From NCBI GenBank assembly GCA_964019055.1, contig OZ025221.1:8772468-8836467 (forward strand): a DNA stretch of 64,000 bases. The letters run 5' to 3'. Below the pieces are notes generated by a model. The model was not told the origin of the DNA. It did no database searches and saw only the letters and a program-made list of their open reading frames with translations. The stretch comes from Anthopleura xanthogrammica. Its lineage: Eukaryota; Cnidaria; Anthozoa; Actiniaria; Actiniidae. Position numbers and translations under genes: made by a program. Positions 34,301 to 49,000 of this stretch are shown here, piece after piece (position 1 is the first letter of the stretch; the number at the start of each line of letters is the position of its first letter).

Positions 34301-36974
34301 GTGATCAAAATGGGACCCAATGTTGGGCCTGTGATACCAGTTCTAAGTTCTTACCCATATTCTAATCATTGCAATCTTGATGTTCTCTGTAAAGGTCATG
34401 TTAATGTAATGATTGCTGTCAGGAGTGAATGGGGCCATCCATAAATGCATATCATCCCTGAAAAGACAGAAGAACATGTCACCATTGACAAGTTGATTGA
34501 TACCAAGCAATAGAATACTCTCTGATTGATGGCACATAATAATTAGATACTAAGATAATACCTGGTGCGAAAGATCCCATCTACCAGATTACTGACCACA
34601 CGTGGGTCGCTGCCATATTCTGCCAGAATATTGATGTCTTGTGGTTCAGCAGAGATCTGAAAGAATCATAAAAAAATTATAAATGATTACATTCAAGGAA
34701 AATATACAGGGTTGTTTGGGTTGCTTGCGTCAGAGTTTGTCAGTGGTGAAATAGATTAGAATAATCACATGACCTGTGACATGGAAACTTTTCATCGATG
34801 TCCCACCTCTCACGCTCAAATTCCGACACAGGCAACCCATGCAACGAAAGTCTAGCTACTTTAACCAAAACTCCCCAAGGCCAAGCCAGAACACAGGCAA
34901 CCCAAACCAACATACAAACAAACCTGTTGTACTTCTGCTGGTTTTCCATACTCAGTGAACACTTCGATCCCATTCAGACCAACATAGTGTCTGTCACCCC
35001 ATGTAGACCTGATATTAATGGTTAGCAGCCTGCCTTTGGGTAGGGTGGGAATCTCTTGACTTGCTCTCAGATTACTAAAAAAGAAAATATCGAAACTTAG
35101 AAACTGTATTGGACTGTTGAATTTAATCATTGAATAACCTCCCCCCCCCCCCCCCCCCCAGGCTTAAAGACCTCAAAAAAATATTGAAAGGAAGGAGTAA
35201 TTAGAGAAAGAGTAGGCCAATCTAGTGACTTGTGACTTGAGATCTTTGAAGTCAAGTGCAAAACACTGAAATTTCTGTGTGAGGAAAAAGATTGAAAATC
35301 CAAACTAAAATGCTGGTAAGGTTGAAAAGCGGTTGATGATATTTTCAATGTGAGGGGATGGTAGTGGTAGTGGTGTGTGTGCTGTGGTGGGGAGGAGTTG
35401 TGAGAAGGAACAAATGAACTGCAATATTCACCTTCCATCCACATGATCCATATATTCTTGAGGATCTTGAGGGATTTCTACCCTTGATTCTGGCCTGTTC
35501 ACTTCACTAGACAAAAACTGATCAAGAGCATCATCTGCAAAACAAATCACAGTTTAAATAACTCGTACAGCATACTCACTGCACATTGATATTGCACATT
35601 CATTTGATAGTTTGCAATCATTCCCAAGAGAGTCAAGTGAAAAAGGAGGGGGTGTAAGGATAGTTTGAATACCGCAAAACTGCACCAAAAAAAGTAAAAA
35701 ACTGCAATACTGCAACACTTGCTTTGGCCTGCATTTACTAAAACAGATCACAGACTTTTTCACTGATTACTGCGGCCTAAGATTGATATGACCACAAACC
35801 CCATAGTCTTGTAAAACTGCAATACCGCATCACTGTGAACCCTTACATCCCCCTCGAAAGAGACATGGTGGTTATGTTGGTGGTATTGCCAAAGTAAGCT
35901 AATGAGAAGTCTTCGTTAAATACCTCCAACATGGATGTGACATAATGTGCAAACAAATAACAAATTAAATTGATAGAAGAGTGGCATACCATGACAATCC
36001 AGGTCCATATCTTTGGTAATGCGACCTTTGTGTGAGCGTTCAAACATTGATAAAACATTCCAGGATTCTTCTAGACTTAGACTTTGATCCCTGATGGCCA
36101 AGAAACATGGTGAGGAAAGAAATGAATGGAAGGAAAAATGGGAAACCATTTCAACTACTTCTTATGGTTCCCTTTTTGGGAAAAACTTCTAAATCAAGGG
36201 AGTCCTAATGCCCAGGGCAGACATTGAATCTGATTGCCTTTAAGGACAGTAACTAAGAAAATGCCGAGAACTACCATATGATACATCCGCTCTTACAGGG
36301 CCTAACAAACTCTACTCACATGTGATAATTAGTACAGGAATTGAACCTTAGTCCCCAGAGATGAGAGGTGAGTGGACTACCACTACACCACTCTTGATTC
36401 CCTACATTTCACAAAGATGGGCATATGTCATAAATAGTAAATTTTATCAATTTATTTATGCAACTTACATTCTCCATTGTCGTCTCTTGGACAAAGCATC
36501 CTGTGTGCTTTCATTAATTTCACTATGAGATGGGAGTGGTTCTGGTTCTTCTGCATGGTCAGAGGATGTGGTCACCACATGGTCTGTGGGTGTAGCTAAA
36601 GGTGATGGTGATTGGTCCCTTCTTCTTGAGTGTCTAGAATCTGATTTTCTTTTTTCCTGGATATAGCAATATCATCAAACTATTATTAATTATCTTGATT
36701 ATTAATTATCTTGATTATTGATTGATTAATAATTAATCTTAAGAAGAAGAAGGACTTTCATACCTTTTGGGGAAGTTCAGGCTTGAAAAATGATGTTTCT
36801 TGCTCCCTAAAAAGTTTTACATTTTATTAAACTTTTTTTCAGTTTTTATTCTGCCATTCATACAAATCATATAAAAAATTATGATAGTTATCAATAAATA
36901 TGCTTGTACGCTTGTATGCTTGTATGCTTGTATGCTTGTATGCTTGTATGATGATGAAAAAGTGACAATGATGG

Positions 36975-37006
<32 letters not shown>

Positions 37007-40000
37007 ATGGTGGTAGTGATAATGATGATGATGAGTGACAACTCACTTGCTATCAAATTTCTTTGGCCACTGATCAGTCAAGGTGCCGTCATGTCCTCCA
37101 GGAAGGCTGTTACTTCTTTCTCCAGTACTCTTGGATCTAAATGTACCATCTACAGGTGTAGGGATGCGATCAAGCCTTACTTCAGTGGAACTTAAACTTC
37201 TTCTTGGGGATGAAAGACCACTATCTGTAAAAACATAATTATGATAATATTGTATTTATCCATCATTACTTTAATCATCATGCCCAGGACGAAAAAGACC
37301 CTTCTACTTTAGGTGAAGCCCAATGGGGTGTGACTTGTCTAGTGTGTGACCCTTGGATTGTGTGACATCAGGAATGTAATAAAAGGTGTTGCATTCCTGT
37401 ACCTTCATTGTCCTGAAGCCAAATGGGGCGTGACTTGGACCTTGAGCTGGATCTGGTGAGAGAAACACAACCATGTTACGTATCCAAAAAAAAATAAACC
37501 ATAAGTGGTCTACCACATCTATAGCACAAGCAATAACCATGATGACAACATATGCTCCAATGATAAATAGGAGATTAGAATTGCAGAGCTGAGTCTCTGT
37601 GCATCAGTGGCTGTACCTAGACTGAGTTTTCTTCCTGGCATTCTCTATCCAAGGTGGTTTACTGGGTAGAGCAGCGGCATCTCCTCTGTAAAAAATAAAT
37701 AAATAAAATGTTTTGAAAAAGAACCACTGACAATAGTCCCTTTCGCAGTTCCCTGCACCATCTTGAAAGGTAGCTGTGTCTTTGCATCGAAGCGAGACAA
37801 ACAGTGATCTTGCAATGATAGAGACATGTGAATAATTGTCCAAGGTGTTAAAAAAGGTCTCTGTCATTGTAAGCTCACCGTTCGTCTCGCTTCGATGAAA
37901 AGGCATGGCTACCTTTCAATATGGCGTAGGAAACTATGAAACAGACTATTGAAAATGAAATGTTAAAAAGGTTAGGAATTTGTTTGTCTAATCTTCCTTG
38001 TTGGTAAAGGCATGAATATTTTTCTGGAACAAGAGAAATGTGTATTGTGAATCTAACTTTTACCTTAGAGCATCTATACTTGTATCCTTATTGGAATCAA
38101 AGTCTGAAGACAGGTTTGGGGTAGAATTCCATCTAAAAACGTATGCATTCTACATTAACGAATGAAGATAACAGCCAAAGTGATACAGAGTGAGAGAGGT
38201 AGGGGCAGAGAAACAATTAGTTAGGTATGACTTTATACCAGGGAGGGAGGGGTAGGTGGGGATGGATGTAATCACATACCTTGTAACTTGTTTTCTTTGT
38301 GTGCCTTCCAGTTGTTTGCTCCAGAGAAGAGATTCTAATGCAGCAGCTTTACTCCTGTAGAGAAAAACATCAGCAAAAATAAGCAAAGATCATAACTGCC
38401 GTCATCATCATCATCATCACATCATCATCACATTATCACTGTCATCATCATCAACATCATCACCATCACCATTGTTGTCCCCGTCATCATCACCATAATC
38501 ATCATCACAATCATCATCACCATTGTTGAGCATCATAATCATCAATATCAACATCAACAATATCATCACTATTATCGTCATCATTACTAATGAATGACAT
38601 CATCATTGGCATTATCATCATCATTATTGAGCATTATGATTATCATCAAAATCATCACCATCATCACTGATTGACATCATCATCATCATCACCATCATCA
38701 TCATCATTATTGAGCATTATAATTATCATCAAAATCATCACCATCATCACTGATTCACACCCTCATCATCATCATTATTGAGCATTATAATTATCATCAA
38801 AATCATCACCATCATCACTGATTCACACCCTCATCATCATCATTATTGAGCATTATAATTATCATCAAAATCATCACCATCATCACTGATTGACATCATC
38901 ATCATCATCATCATCATTATTGAGCATTATAATTATCATCAAAATCATCACCATCATCACTGATTCACATCCTCATCATCATCATTCGATGAATACATTC
39001 TGTACTTACTTTTCCATCTGTTTTGTAAGTCCAGAACTACCAGGCTGAGGTGATGCCCGAGGTGATGAGCTTTGAGCTTGAGGTCTGTAAAAATGAAGAC
39101 ACAAGGAAAAACACCAGAAAATAAGTTCTAGGTGAAGTCATAAAATGGATAAACAAAAGCAATACATAGCTAATAACCTTGACGCTGCTAAGCTACCATC
39201 AACTTCTGGTTTACTGGCGTCCAATGCTGGTTTATCAGCTTTCTTTCTGAGTTTCCCCTCATCTTTTCTGGGTGTAACAATGTCTGTCTTCGCTTGGTTA
39301 CCATGTGTCTTACCAGTGACTTCTGTAGGTCTACCAGTGTCTGTCTTTGCTTGGTTAGTGTCTGTCTGTCTCTTCTTAGAGGTGGTGACTGTTGATAAGT
39401 CTTTGGGGTCATCTTGCATGGAATCAGTAGAGCGACGAAGAACTACAGTCTCACTTCTGACTACTGGCTGCACATTCTTCACAAACAACATGAAAACACA
39501 AGATTTCAATGTTTAAATTCCTTATATATCAGTTTTTTCACTACTACTTAGCAGATAGTTCTACTGTAGGAAGTCAAGGGCAGCGTAAAAGTAGTACACT
39601 CGCCTCTCACCTCTGGGGTCTCAGGTTTGATTTCTGTACTCAGCATCACATGTGTCGTCCTTGATGAGAGGATTTGGGGGGGGGGGGGGGTCTCCAGTTT
39701 TTCTCCCTCTGCCAAACCTTCCTCACATATGAGTAGAGTTTGTTAAGTCTCCCTCTTGAATGTGATCTGTGAGTAAGCCATGCCCTGACTTTGATTAGCC
39801 CAGTCTAAACTATTCCCTTATGGTACAAGTTACTAAAAACTCTGAATAGTTGAAAAAAAGAAAATGAATGTCTAGATAATGATTACTTACTTCGGACTTT
39901 TTCGAAGGTTCTAGAAGGTTGATCACTGTGCTATAATCAAAAACTTGATTGCCACAGCCCTGTGATGATGAAAGAATTTACTTAAAGATGAGGTATGCCA

Positions 40001-43000
40001 AATGAATGAATGAATGAATGGGATGCATGAGTATGATGGATGGATGAATGGATGAATGGATGAATGGATAGGGGAGTGGGTGAATTGATAAATAGATTCA
40101 TGAAATTAATGGGAGAAAGGGATGGATTGAGGAATGGATGGATTGAGAAGAATGGTTATGATAGATGAGATTGATAGGTGAATGGATGGATGGATGAATA
40201 GGATGAATGGGTGGGTGAATAGATGTATTAATGAATGGGAGGAAAGGATGGTATAAGGGATGTATGGGATGAGGGATTAAGGAATGGAAAGATGAATGGG
40301 ATGAATGGGATGAATGGATGAATAGATAGATAGAATGATGTAAGGATGGAGGGAAGAGTTGATCAATGGGATGGAGGCATGGAGGATGGAAAGACAGGGG
40401 AAAAGGAAAGGGAAAAAAGATTGAAGGGGATGGAAGGATTATTGAAGTGATCAAAAATTACCTTGTCAATAGTCCCATACCATACCAGTTCACCACCAAT
40501 AAATATCCTAACATCTTTGACACCCATATTCAAGTCCTGTACGAAAATAAATAAAATAATCTAACCTTCTTCTCTTTGATGGTATCCCTGTGGTGTGATC
40601 AAGTACCACAGGAAACCCAAAATGAAAAACTGCAATACCTTTACACCACCATTGAAGTTCCAGATGACAATTTTTTCTAGATAACTTGGATTGATTGGAA
40701 GGTGGAACATGAGCTCCACAGGAGAACCAGGAAGGAACTGGCAGTACCACATGTATTTAGATTTATTGGTCTGGAAAATAAGAAAAACAATGGTCCAAAT
40801 TTAATTCTCCTTCAAAGTAGAGAGAGAGAAAGAAGTATACAAGACTTGCAAATTTTACTATAATTACACAGCAGCATATTGGTTGAAACACTAGGTTTTG
40901 ATGAATCCCTTGGGTTCCCTTGCTCTCGCTTTGAGGCATTTCAGGACGTTCCAAACATGGTTTTTGTTATCATGGGAATGAACATGGCTGCCGTGTGATT
41001 AAATCCCATACTACAAGTTACCTTAGTTTTGCCATTTGCCAGGTTACCAAGTCCTCCTTGGTCGCCAAGGTAACCAGCGAGACTGACGTCATCAGCACTG
41101 TATCGGAAAATCTTGCCTTCAAGATCAAAGAACTGAAGCTACAAATAAATATAAGAGAAAAGAATTAGGAAAAAATGTCGAGTCTGTAGGAAAGGTACAT
41201 GTAAAGCATATAAAAAAAATAATAGAAAGATGTGATTTCAAGACAGAAAGACAAAAAAGACAGGTAAACCAAATAGTATGTTAATTTTTCCTGTGTTTAT
41301 AGTCTATTGTCACTCACCTCTGTGATGCCGAGAGTGTTTGGATGTCCCCAGTTAGACAGGATCTCTATCGTGATCTCTGTATCTCCTTCGCTTTGATTCA
41401 AGAATGATTCTCCTACTGATTCCCCTTCGTGAGAAACCTTGGAAGGAACAAATCAAGTTTTAGAAAGCATTATATAATAATTTAAGATCCTGAGTGTTGG
41501 TCCAGCTTGGGCTTCAAGCAATTATTACCTCACACACAACAGACCAGCACCCAACCAACTGAACTATCCTCATAGTGGTTGTCTGTTTGTGTTTGGCTTG
41601 AAGTTTAATCAAAAGACCTTTTTGGCTTGGGTGTAATGTTTTCTCATTTCAGACCACGGGGTATTCTCTTGAGAATAATATTCTTTGTTTGAGTTCTATC
41701 CATATTAATGTGTCTTCCCATGTGCAAGCATTAAACAAAGAAATTATACTCTAGGGAATGAAATCTGGTCTTAAATGGAATATTACACCAAGCTAAAAAG
41801 GTCTATCAACAGGAAAAGTGAAAGATTGTACTGATGTTACACTACAACATGTGCATACCAGACTTGACTTGGTTTCCACTGGCTCAGGGCTGTAGCTTTG
41901 CTGTGGAGTAGTAGAATAAGGCACTGTAGCTTTCATGGGTGATGCTCTCTGCTTGGACACAGGAGACGCAGGTTTGAATGGAGGTCCTTTCAGCTCAAGT
42001 TTGGACAGCAGTGAGATTAGATGTTGCTGTTGTCTGTAGCAGATAACAATACAAGTCTTTATCTTTAATCATCATCATCATCATCATCATCACCATCATT
42101 GTCAACAATGATGATCATCATCATCATCATCAACAATAGCCCACTTTCGATATTCTGGTTGAGTGATCATGCACAAAGCAATTCAAGACAAGGCTCCGGG
42201 GAAACAAAAGAATATATTAGGTTACTCCATTGTTTCCCCGGAGACTCATCTTGAATTGCTTTGTGCATGATCACTCAACCAGAATATCGAAAGTAGGCTA
42301 TTAAAATCACCACATCAATCATCATCAACATCATCATCATCACCACCAACATTATCATCATCATCACCACCACCACCATCAACATCGCCATCACCATCAT
42401 CACCACCATCATCATTCTCATCATCATCATCATAGCCATCGCCATCACCAGAATACAGAATATGTCAACAACCATACAAAGACCAAAACAGCTAGGAGTT
42501 GGTAGCATTAATCATTTGAAGGTACCTTTCATGTCTTCTAGATCTTTCTTTCCTACCTTGCATCCATATTTCTGACTTTTTTAGTCACTTTGGATATTGT
42601 TTCTTCTGGGTTAGATCCCATGGATGCTGGCCTTGGGGCCTCACTTGAAACTCTTGATAACTCCACCTGTCGTAAGATCATTAATGAAGAATTAAGAAAT
42701 ATTCAATCAACACAAAATACCAGTAGTTAAAAATAAAGAATAATGCTAACCTTTCTTTTTTCTGGGGCTGTGTGGTGTCTACTTGAAATATCTGCAATGA
42801 AATTAAAAGAATATTTAAATTTAAATATGAAACATTTTTGAGTTTTCTTATGGAAAAAAAAAACGCCACCACCCAGTTAGCTCAATTGGAAGGAGCATCC
42901 GTATATTGTGCAGGAGATCATGCTTTGAGTCCTGGCCTGACCAACTCTTAGTGTTAGGTGTTATCCTAGTCTATATACTTTACAAAAAAGTTAATTTATT

Positions 43001-46000
43001 TTTATTTTTAGTTGTTTTTTCCAGCAAAATACTGAAAATTTCCCTCCAACTAGCAATTTTTTCCATCAAAAAAGCAGAAAATTTCATCAAAGTAAGAGTA
43101 AAATATCATTAAATGAATAAGTAATTTATTATCATTATTATTGTGACAAGTGAGAATCACATTACCAATAGTTTGGTTCTCAAGTGCCATAGCTTTGAAG
43201 ATCTCCTCTGCATTTTTATCTTCTTCAGTTTGGTCAAATGATTGACTTTTTCTTGTTGAGGACAGTCTTCTGCTTCTATTCCTGGGGGCTGTAAATAAAA
43301 CAAATTCTTCTTAATTAATAGACTGTACATAATAACCTATGAAAAAGTACTGATGATGGTGATGGTGATGGTGTTGATGAAGATGATGGTGATGCTGTTG
43401 GTGATGCTGTTGATGATGGTGGTGTAATGATGATGATGATGATGATGATGATGATGGTGATGCTGTTGATGATGGTGATGCTGATGATGGTGATGGTGAT
43501 GCTGTTGATGATGGTGATGCTGATGATGGTGATGGTGATGCTGTTGATGATGGTGATGCTGATGATGGTGATGGTGATGCTGTTGATGATGGTGATGATG
43601 ATGATGGTGATGGTGATGCTGATGATGGTGATGGTCATGCTGTTGATGATGGTGATGGCGGTGATGATGGTGATGGTGATATTGTTGATGATGGTGATAG
43701 CGAGAATGTCAAGTTAAAGATCATTGATAATGAGGGATATAATGGACAAATTATGATAATAGATAGTGCTGATGATGAAGTTGATGGTGGTAATATTAAC
43801 GATGATAATCATTATAATAATGATGGCAAAAGATGATGATACTGATGAACTGGTAATGTTGATGGTAGATGCTGCTGTTAGTAATGATGAACTTGTAATT
43901 TATGATGATAATAGTGATGATGGTGGTGGTATTCACAACATTGATAATAATGACAATAATGGATAACAATGACGATACTGATGAGCCTAATTCAAATAAC
44001 TTACAGCAACTCATTTCAATATTATCTTTAGTTTTTGAATCCAGAGGTATAAACATTGGAGCCAGCCTGTCAAAAGAAAACAATTAAGGAGGCTGCTTAC
44101 AGTTTTTCTTGTGCTCGCCCCCTTGAAGTTGGAAATACATCATTCTGTCCAAAGTCAAGGGGGTGAGCACAAGAAAAACTGAAGCAGGGCTCAAAATAAC
44201 AGCTAGTCATACCTTGTTTAAGGTGTTCGGCGTATGATATTTTATTCTATTTTATTCAAATATGACTGGTCATTGATATGTCCATTCAAAACCGTATTTG
44301 ACTGGTCAAGTACCAAATTTGGCTGGACATTGACCGGTCGTTATTTTGAGACCTGCTGTTGTTGGTATCAATATATTCACCAAATCTTTAAGAGAATGCA
44401 GAATCATTGGACTGGTACACTTACTTTGGAACACTGTCCTTTACTTTGTTAGTTGCTGGTACATATTCCTCGGCATCTGATTTTCTTCTAGACAGTGACA
44501 ATACAAAAACTTGCTTTAATTTACAACTCTACAAATTCATAATCAAAAAGTTCCTTGGAAACATGTGAAAACTTTCAATTACCTTGTGCTAGACAGAACT
44601 CTTTCCTTTCTCTTTGTTTCTAAAACAATAATTGGAAGAGATATTTTAAGTGTTGTTAGGTAAGATTTATTTATATTCAAACCTTCCCTATGGAGTGGTT
44701 GAGTTTTTCAAGGTCTGGGGAGGGTCTGAGTATGGAATTATTGTGTAGTTCCATAAATTATCCATACCTCACCCATGGAGGTAGATTGGAATTTCCAAGG
44801 AGTGTGGAGGGTCTGTGGAGGGTATATTGTGTAGCACCAGAAAATATCCATACCTCACCCATGGAGGGGGATTGGAATTTCCAAGGGGTGTGGAGGGTCT
44901 AAGGAAGATATATATTGTGCAGTTCAAGAAAATATTCATACCTCACCCATGGACTAGGGAAATTGGAATTTCCAAGAGGTTTTGAGGATCTGAGGAGGAT
45001 ATATTGTGTAGTACAAGAAAATATCCATACCCATGAAGGGAGATTGGAATTTCCAAGGGGTGGGGAGGGTCTGACGATGATACATTTTAGTCTAACAGGA
45101 AAAATCTGAAGAACAAAGCTACTTACTTGAATGATTGGAAAAGCTTAACACAACCAGATCTTCATCCATCTCATTTCTTTTCTTTCTTTTCTTCCCCTTT
45201 TCATTCTCCTTTCTCCTTGGTGATTCTTTCACAAAGGTCTTTTCCCTTAATACTGGAGTAACTTCCTCAGTGGCAACAGATTTTTTACTATCAACTACTA
45301 AATCTTTCTTTCCTTCGGGTTCTGTTTTATCTTTTGTTCCAGTTGACATTTTGGTGTTTGCTTGTGTCAGATGAGGAAGGTTGTCAATCTCGGCAAGATT
45401 TAAGCTGTTACTTGCACCTTGAAGCTCTTCTTCTATCTCTTCGTCCTCCTCATCATTATCAGCATCAGAAGTACTCTTCTCTTCACGTTCAATTCTCTAT
45501 GAGCAAATAATTAATAGAAAAACACTGTTAAAAATGGCACAATATTTTTAAAATAAGTTCATTGGCATCATCTAATAAAAAATTGGCTGAAAGGATATTA
45601 CCTCTTGAGCAGCCTTAATGCTTTCTCTTATGCTCTCATCTGCTTCTAGTGACTTTCTAAGTGTCTAAAAAAGAGGGTTTAAAAAAATGTTCAAGGATTA
45701 AACTTCATGGAAGAGTGGAGTGAAGAGTAATAGTGTATAGACCCCTTGCAGCACATTGGAATGCAGTTCAATTTGGAGGACAAAACAATAGGTTCCAATT
45801 CTCAGGAGATGGACATTATTTTGTTTTGTCCTCCAAATTGAGCTGCTTTGACGTCAAGTGAATCAGGTCTGTTGGTAGTGTGTGTGGAGAATGAAGAATT
45901 GTCAGTATTACCTCTACGTCATTGATACTTAGCGTTAGCTCATCTTCATCCTCATCTTCATCTTCTTCTAATCCAATGTCCTCTGAACTGTTCAAATATC

Positions 46001-49000
46001 TATCAAGATCTTCATCAAAATAATTATCCTCATCACTGGCATCATCATATTCCATGGCTTCAAAATCTTCACTGTAGTAACCAGAGAGTAATCCTAAAAA
46101 CAATGTCAGAATAATGGTTAAATTTATTGAAAACTTAAAAAAACAACTCACCATCCCACGATCCTTGGTACAAATACCAATAGTGTGGACTCTCCCATGG
46201 GAACAGTGAAAGTCCAAACAACCTCAATATATTTAAAGCAAAATTCCCACCTTTATTAGTGACCCATTTCCAGTCTTTTAAGAGTAATATCAAATTTCCT
46301 ACCCTGGAAGGCACTGCACAATGTCAAAATCCCTAGGATACTGTACTGTAGCACCCCAAGAGAATGCATGTCCGATCTTTGATTTGACGTAGGTTTACAC
46401 TAACCTGGGGCACGCACTTTGACCTTTTCACCTTTACTTGTCTTAATATGAACTGCATCCTGAAACATACAAAATACTTTTTGTTACCATGGCAACCGAA
46501 TAGACCACTGTTTTCATGGTAACAAAATGAGAAAATATTGCAGTTGGTGAAGTAACAAAATTTCCAATGTTAGTAGTACTTTTGTTAATGCTAACTGAAT
46601 GAACAAAAGTTTTAGAATTTTAGAATGGGATTTTTAGGTAAAACAAAATCTTACTGGCTGCCATTCTTTTCTTGGAATAGGATCTGGTATCGGAGCTGTC
46701 TTGGCTCTTGTTTCCCTTGGTAACAGATCACAATGTCTTAATTTAGAAGATAATTATTGATTTTTCCTTACCATAATAAAAACCATCAAGAATAACTGTG
46801 CTCAAATAGAATTGGATAATGGAACACTACTGACAACAGGGCTTGAAATAACGGCTGATCATTGAACATTGTCCAGTCAGAATTGGAACTTGTATGGTCA
46901 TTTTGACCATAACATTGAGCCAGAAACAAGGCATTACCAACCTAAACCTAACTTGGCTGGTCATCATGACTGGCCACTGACCAGCTGTTATTTCAAGGCC
47001 TGCTACAATGGAACCTTTCTCATATATCAGCCATGTTGGCTGGAATAACAGAATTTTTCTGTGTAGCCTCGCATCCAAGTACATCAGGATGAGTTTATAC
47101 TGCATGAATAATGGTTTTTATACTGGTAGGAATCTGCCATGTGATTAAGGGCTGTACCATTTATTGTTTAAAGAATTCTAATTTTTAGATTTTTCCTGCT
47201 TACCCTATCTCTCTTTCAAGCCACTGCAGTTCATATTCTAGCTGTCTCTTTCTCTCGCTATAAGCATCTGTTAATAAATAAATAACTTAGTATGAGCACA
47301 TGAAAAGATTCCATGAGACTAGACAAGGATCCAAATAATTTTTTGATCGGCAGTTCATTTATCAGACCAGAGGAATATTTGACCTGTCAAACCCAAGCGT
47401 GGCTGGTCAAATGTACAAAGAAGTGCAATCATTTACCAGTCATGACAAGTGGTCATTTTTACCAGATATTTGTCTGATGACTGGTGCTAATTTGCAGCCT
47501 TGCTTGAGATGAGACGTAAGTGCACTAATGCTACAACAGTGACCCTTGATTCCCTGCACCCCAGAACTCTCCCAAATACCCATAAGTTTCACCTGAAATT
47601 ATCAACTATTTGGAGTATAAGATAGAATCCCAGTGCCTAGTTCTTTTCACATTACCTGCAGTCTTGGTTTGTCTTGACTGGCTTCTGTTCTTTGATGTTG
47701 GCGGGTGTGGTACGACTTTACCCAAATCTACATTAGCGCCATTCACATAAAGAGAAAATCCTTGTTCTTTCTTCTCTAGTGCTATTTGTTTGACATCTTT
47801 TTTTTTTAACCTTTTCAGCAACCTTTAAACAGTAAGTCAATCAACAAGAAATCAAGAAAATTTCTAACTTAAGTTTCTGGGATGTACTAGTTATATGATG
47901 GTTTTACTGCCATTCTCAATATTCTGCGAACTCAGTAGCTGCAAATTACCCTTTGGAATTGGGTTTTCACTGCCGCCAACTGGTCAATATGTAAAAAGTA
48001 CCAAATGATTATATTTTATTGACAGCAGCAAATTTTGAGAATTGCAGTAAGTGGCATACTATGAAATATCCCACAAGGCACTTGTATTTTGTAGTATAAA
48101 TACAAGTATTCAGGTGAGTGCGCTTACTAAGAAGTTATGAGTGACAAGTGGGATATACCATGGTGTGCCACAAAAAAGCATTGCTTAACTATTTTATCCC
48201 ACACCATTGAAAATACCTAGGCCATAATACCTTATAGACCCCTTGTAGCACGTCGAAATGCAGCTCAATTTGGAGGACAAAACAATAGGTTCCAATATTC
48301 TCAAGAGATTGAAATTCTTTTGTTTTGTCCTCCAATCTGAGCTGCTTTGATGTCACAAGAAAGGGGTTTATAGGAAGAAACAGTGGACTACTGCCGTCAA
48401 AGTTTTCCTGCATTCTGATTAGCTTTGTTGTCCATGGTGTGGAATAAAAAGTATAATGCACCAAATAGGTTCAAGTTTCTACCTATTCCTTTGTTGTAAT
48501 AGCAGTAGGTAGTCCTCGTATCCAGATGAAATGACCTCCTTTGCTGTTGGTACACCAGATGGTGGCTAAATGTAAATAAATCATTATAATTACTATTATT
48601 ATTAAATATTGCTGAGGAACCCAAGCCTGGGGGGGGGGGGGGGTACTTCAGGTCGTTTCATGTGTGGATGCTCCGCCCAGACTCTCGACCCTTAATTACC
48701 CTTTATATAATGCATTTCAGCAAAAAGGTACTGCTTTTAAATACTTTTTTGCCTGAAAACATACCCCTTTGAAGAAAAGCTACCCTTCTTATACCAAAAC
48801 TCACAAATTTCTACCTCTTTTCTGTAACTGCAGCCTGAAAAAAGGTACCCCTTTAGGGCGGAGCATCCCCTTATAGTCCATTATAAGGAGCACCCCCCCC
48901 CCCAGAAACCCAAGACAGCAGCAAAATTTTAGATACATCCAAATAATTGTGGATATCAAGGAAAATCTTCATATGACAAACTATATGAATAGTAATATTT

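Noticed and set aside
39145..39516. Plus-strand open frame of 123 codons
   Set aside because: It is antisense to KATNIP exon 23, whose minus-strand reading fits splice sites and phase.
40098..40454. Minus-strand frame rich in IHPS and HSS near KATNIP exon 21
   Set aside because: It is a degenerate GATG-type repeat in an intron.
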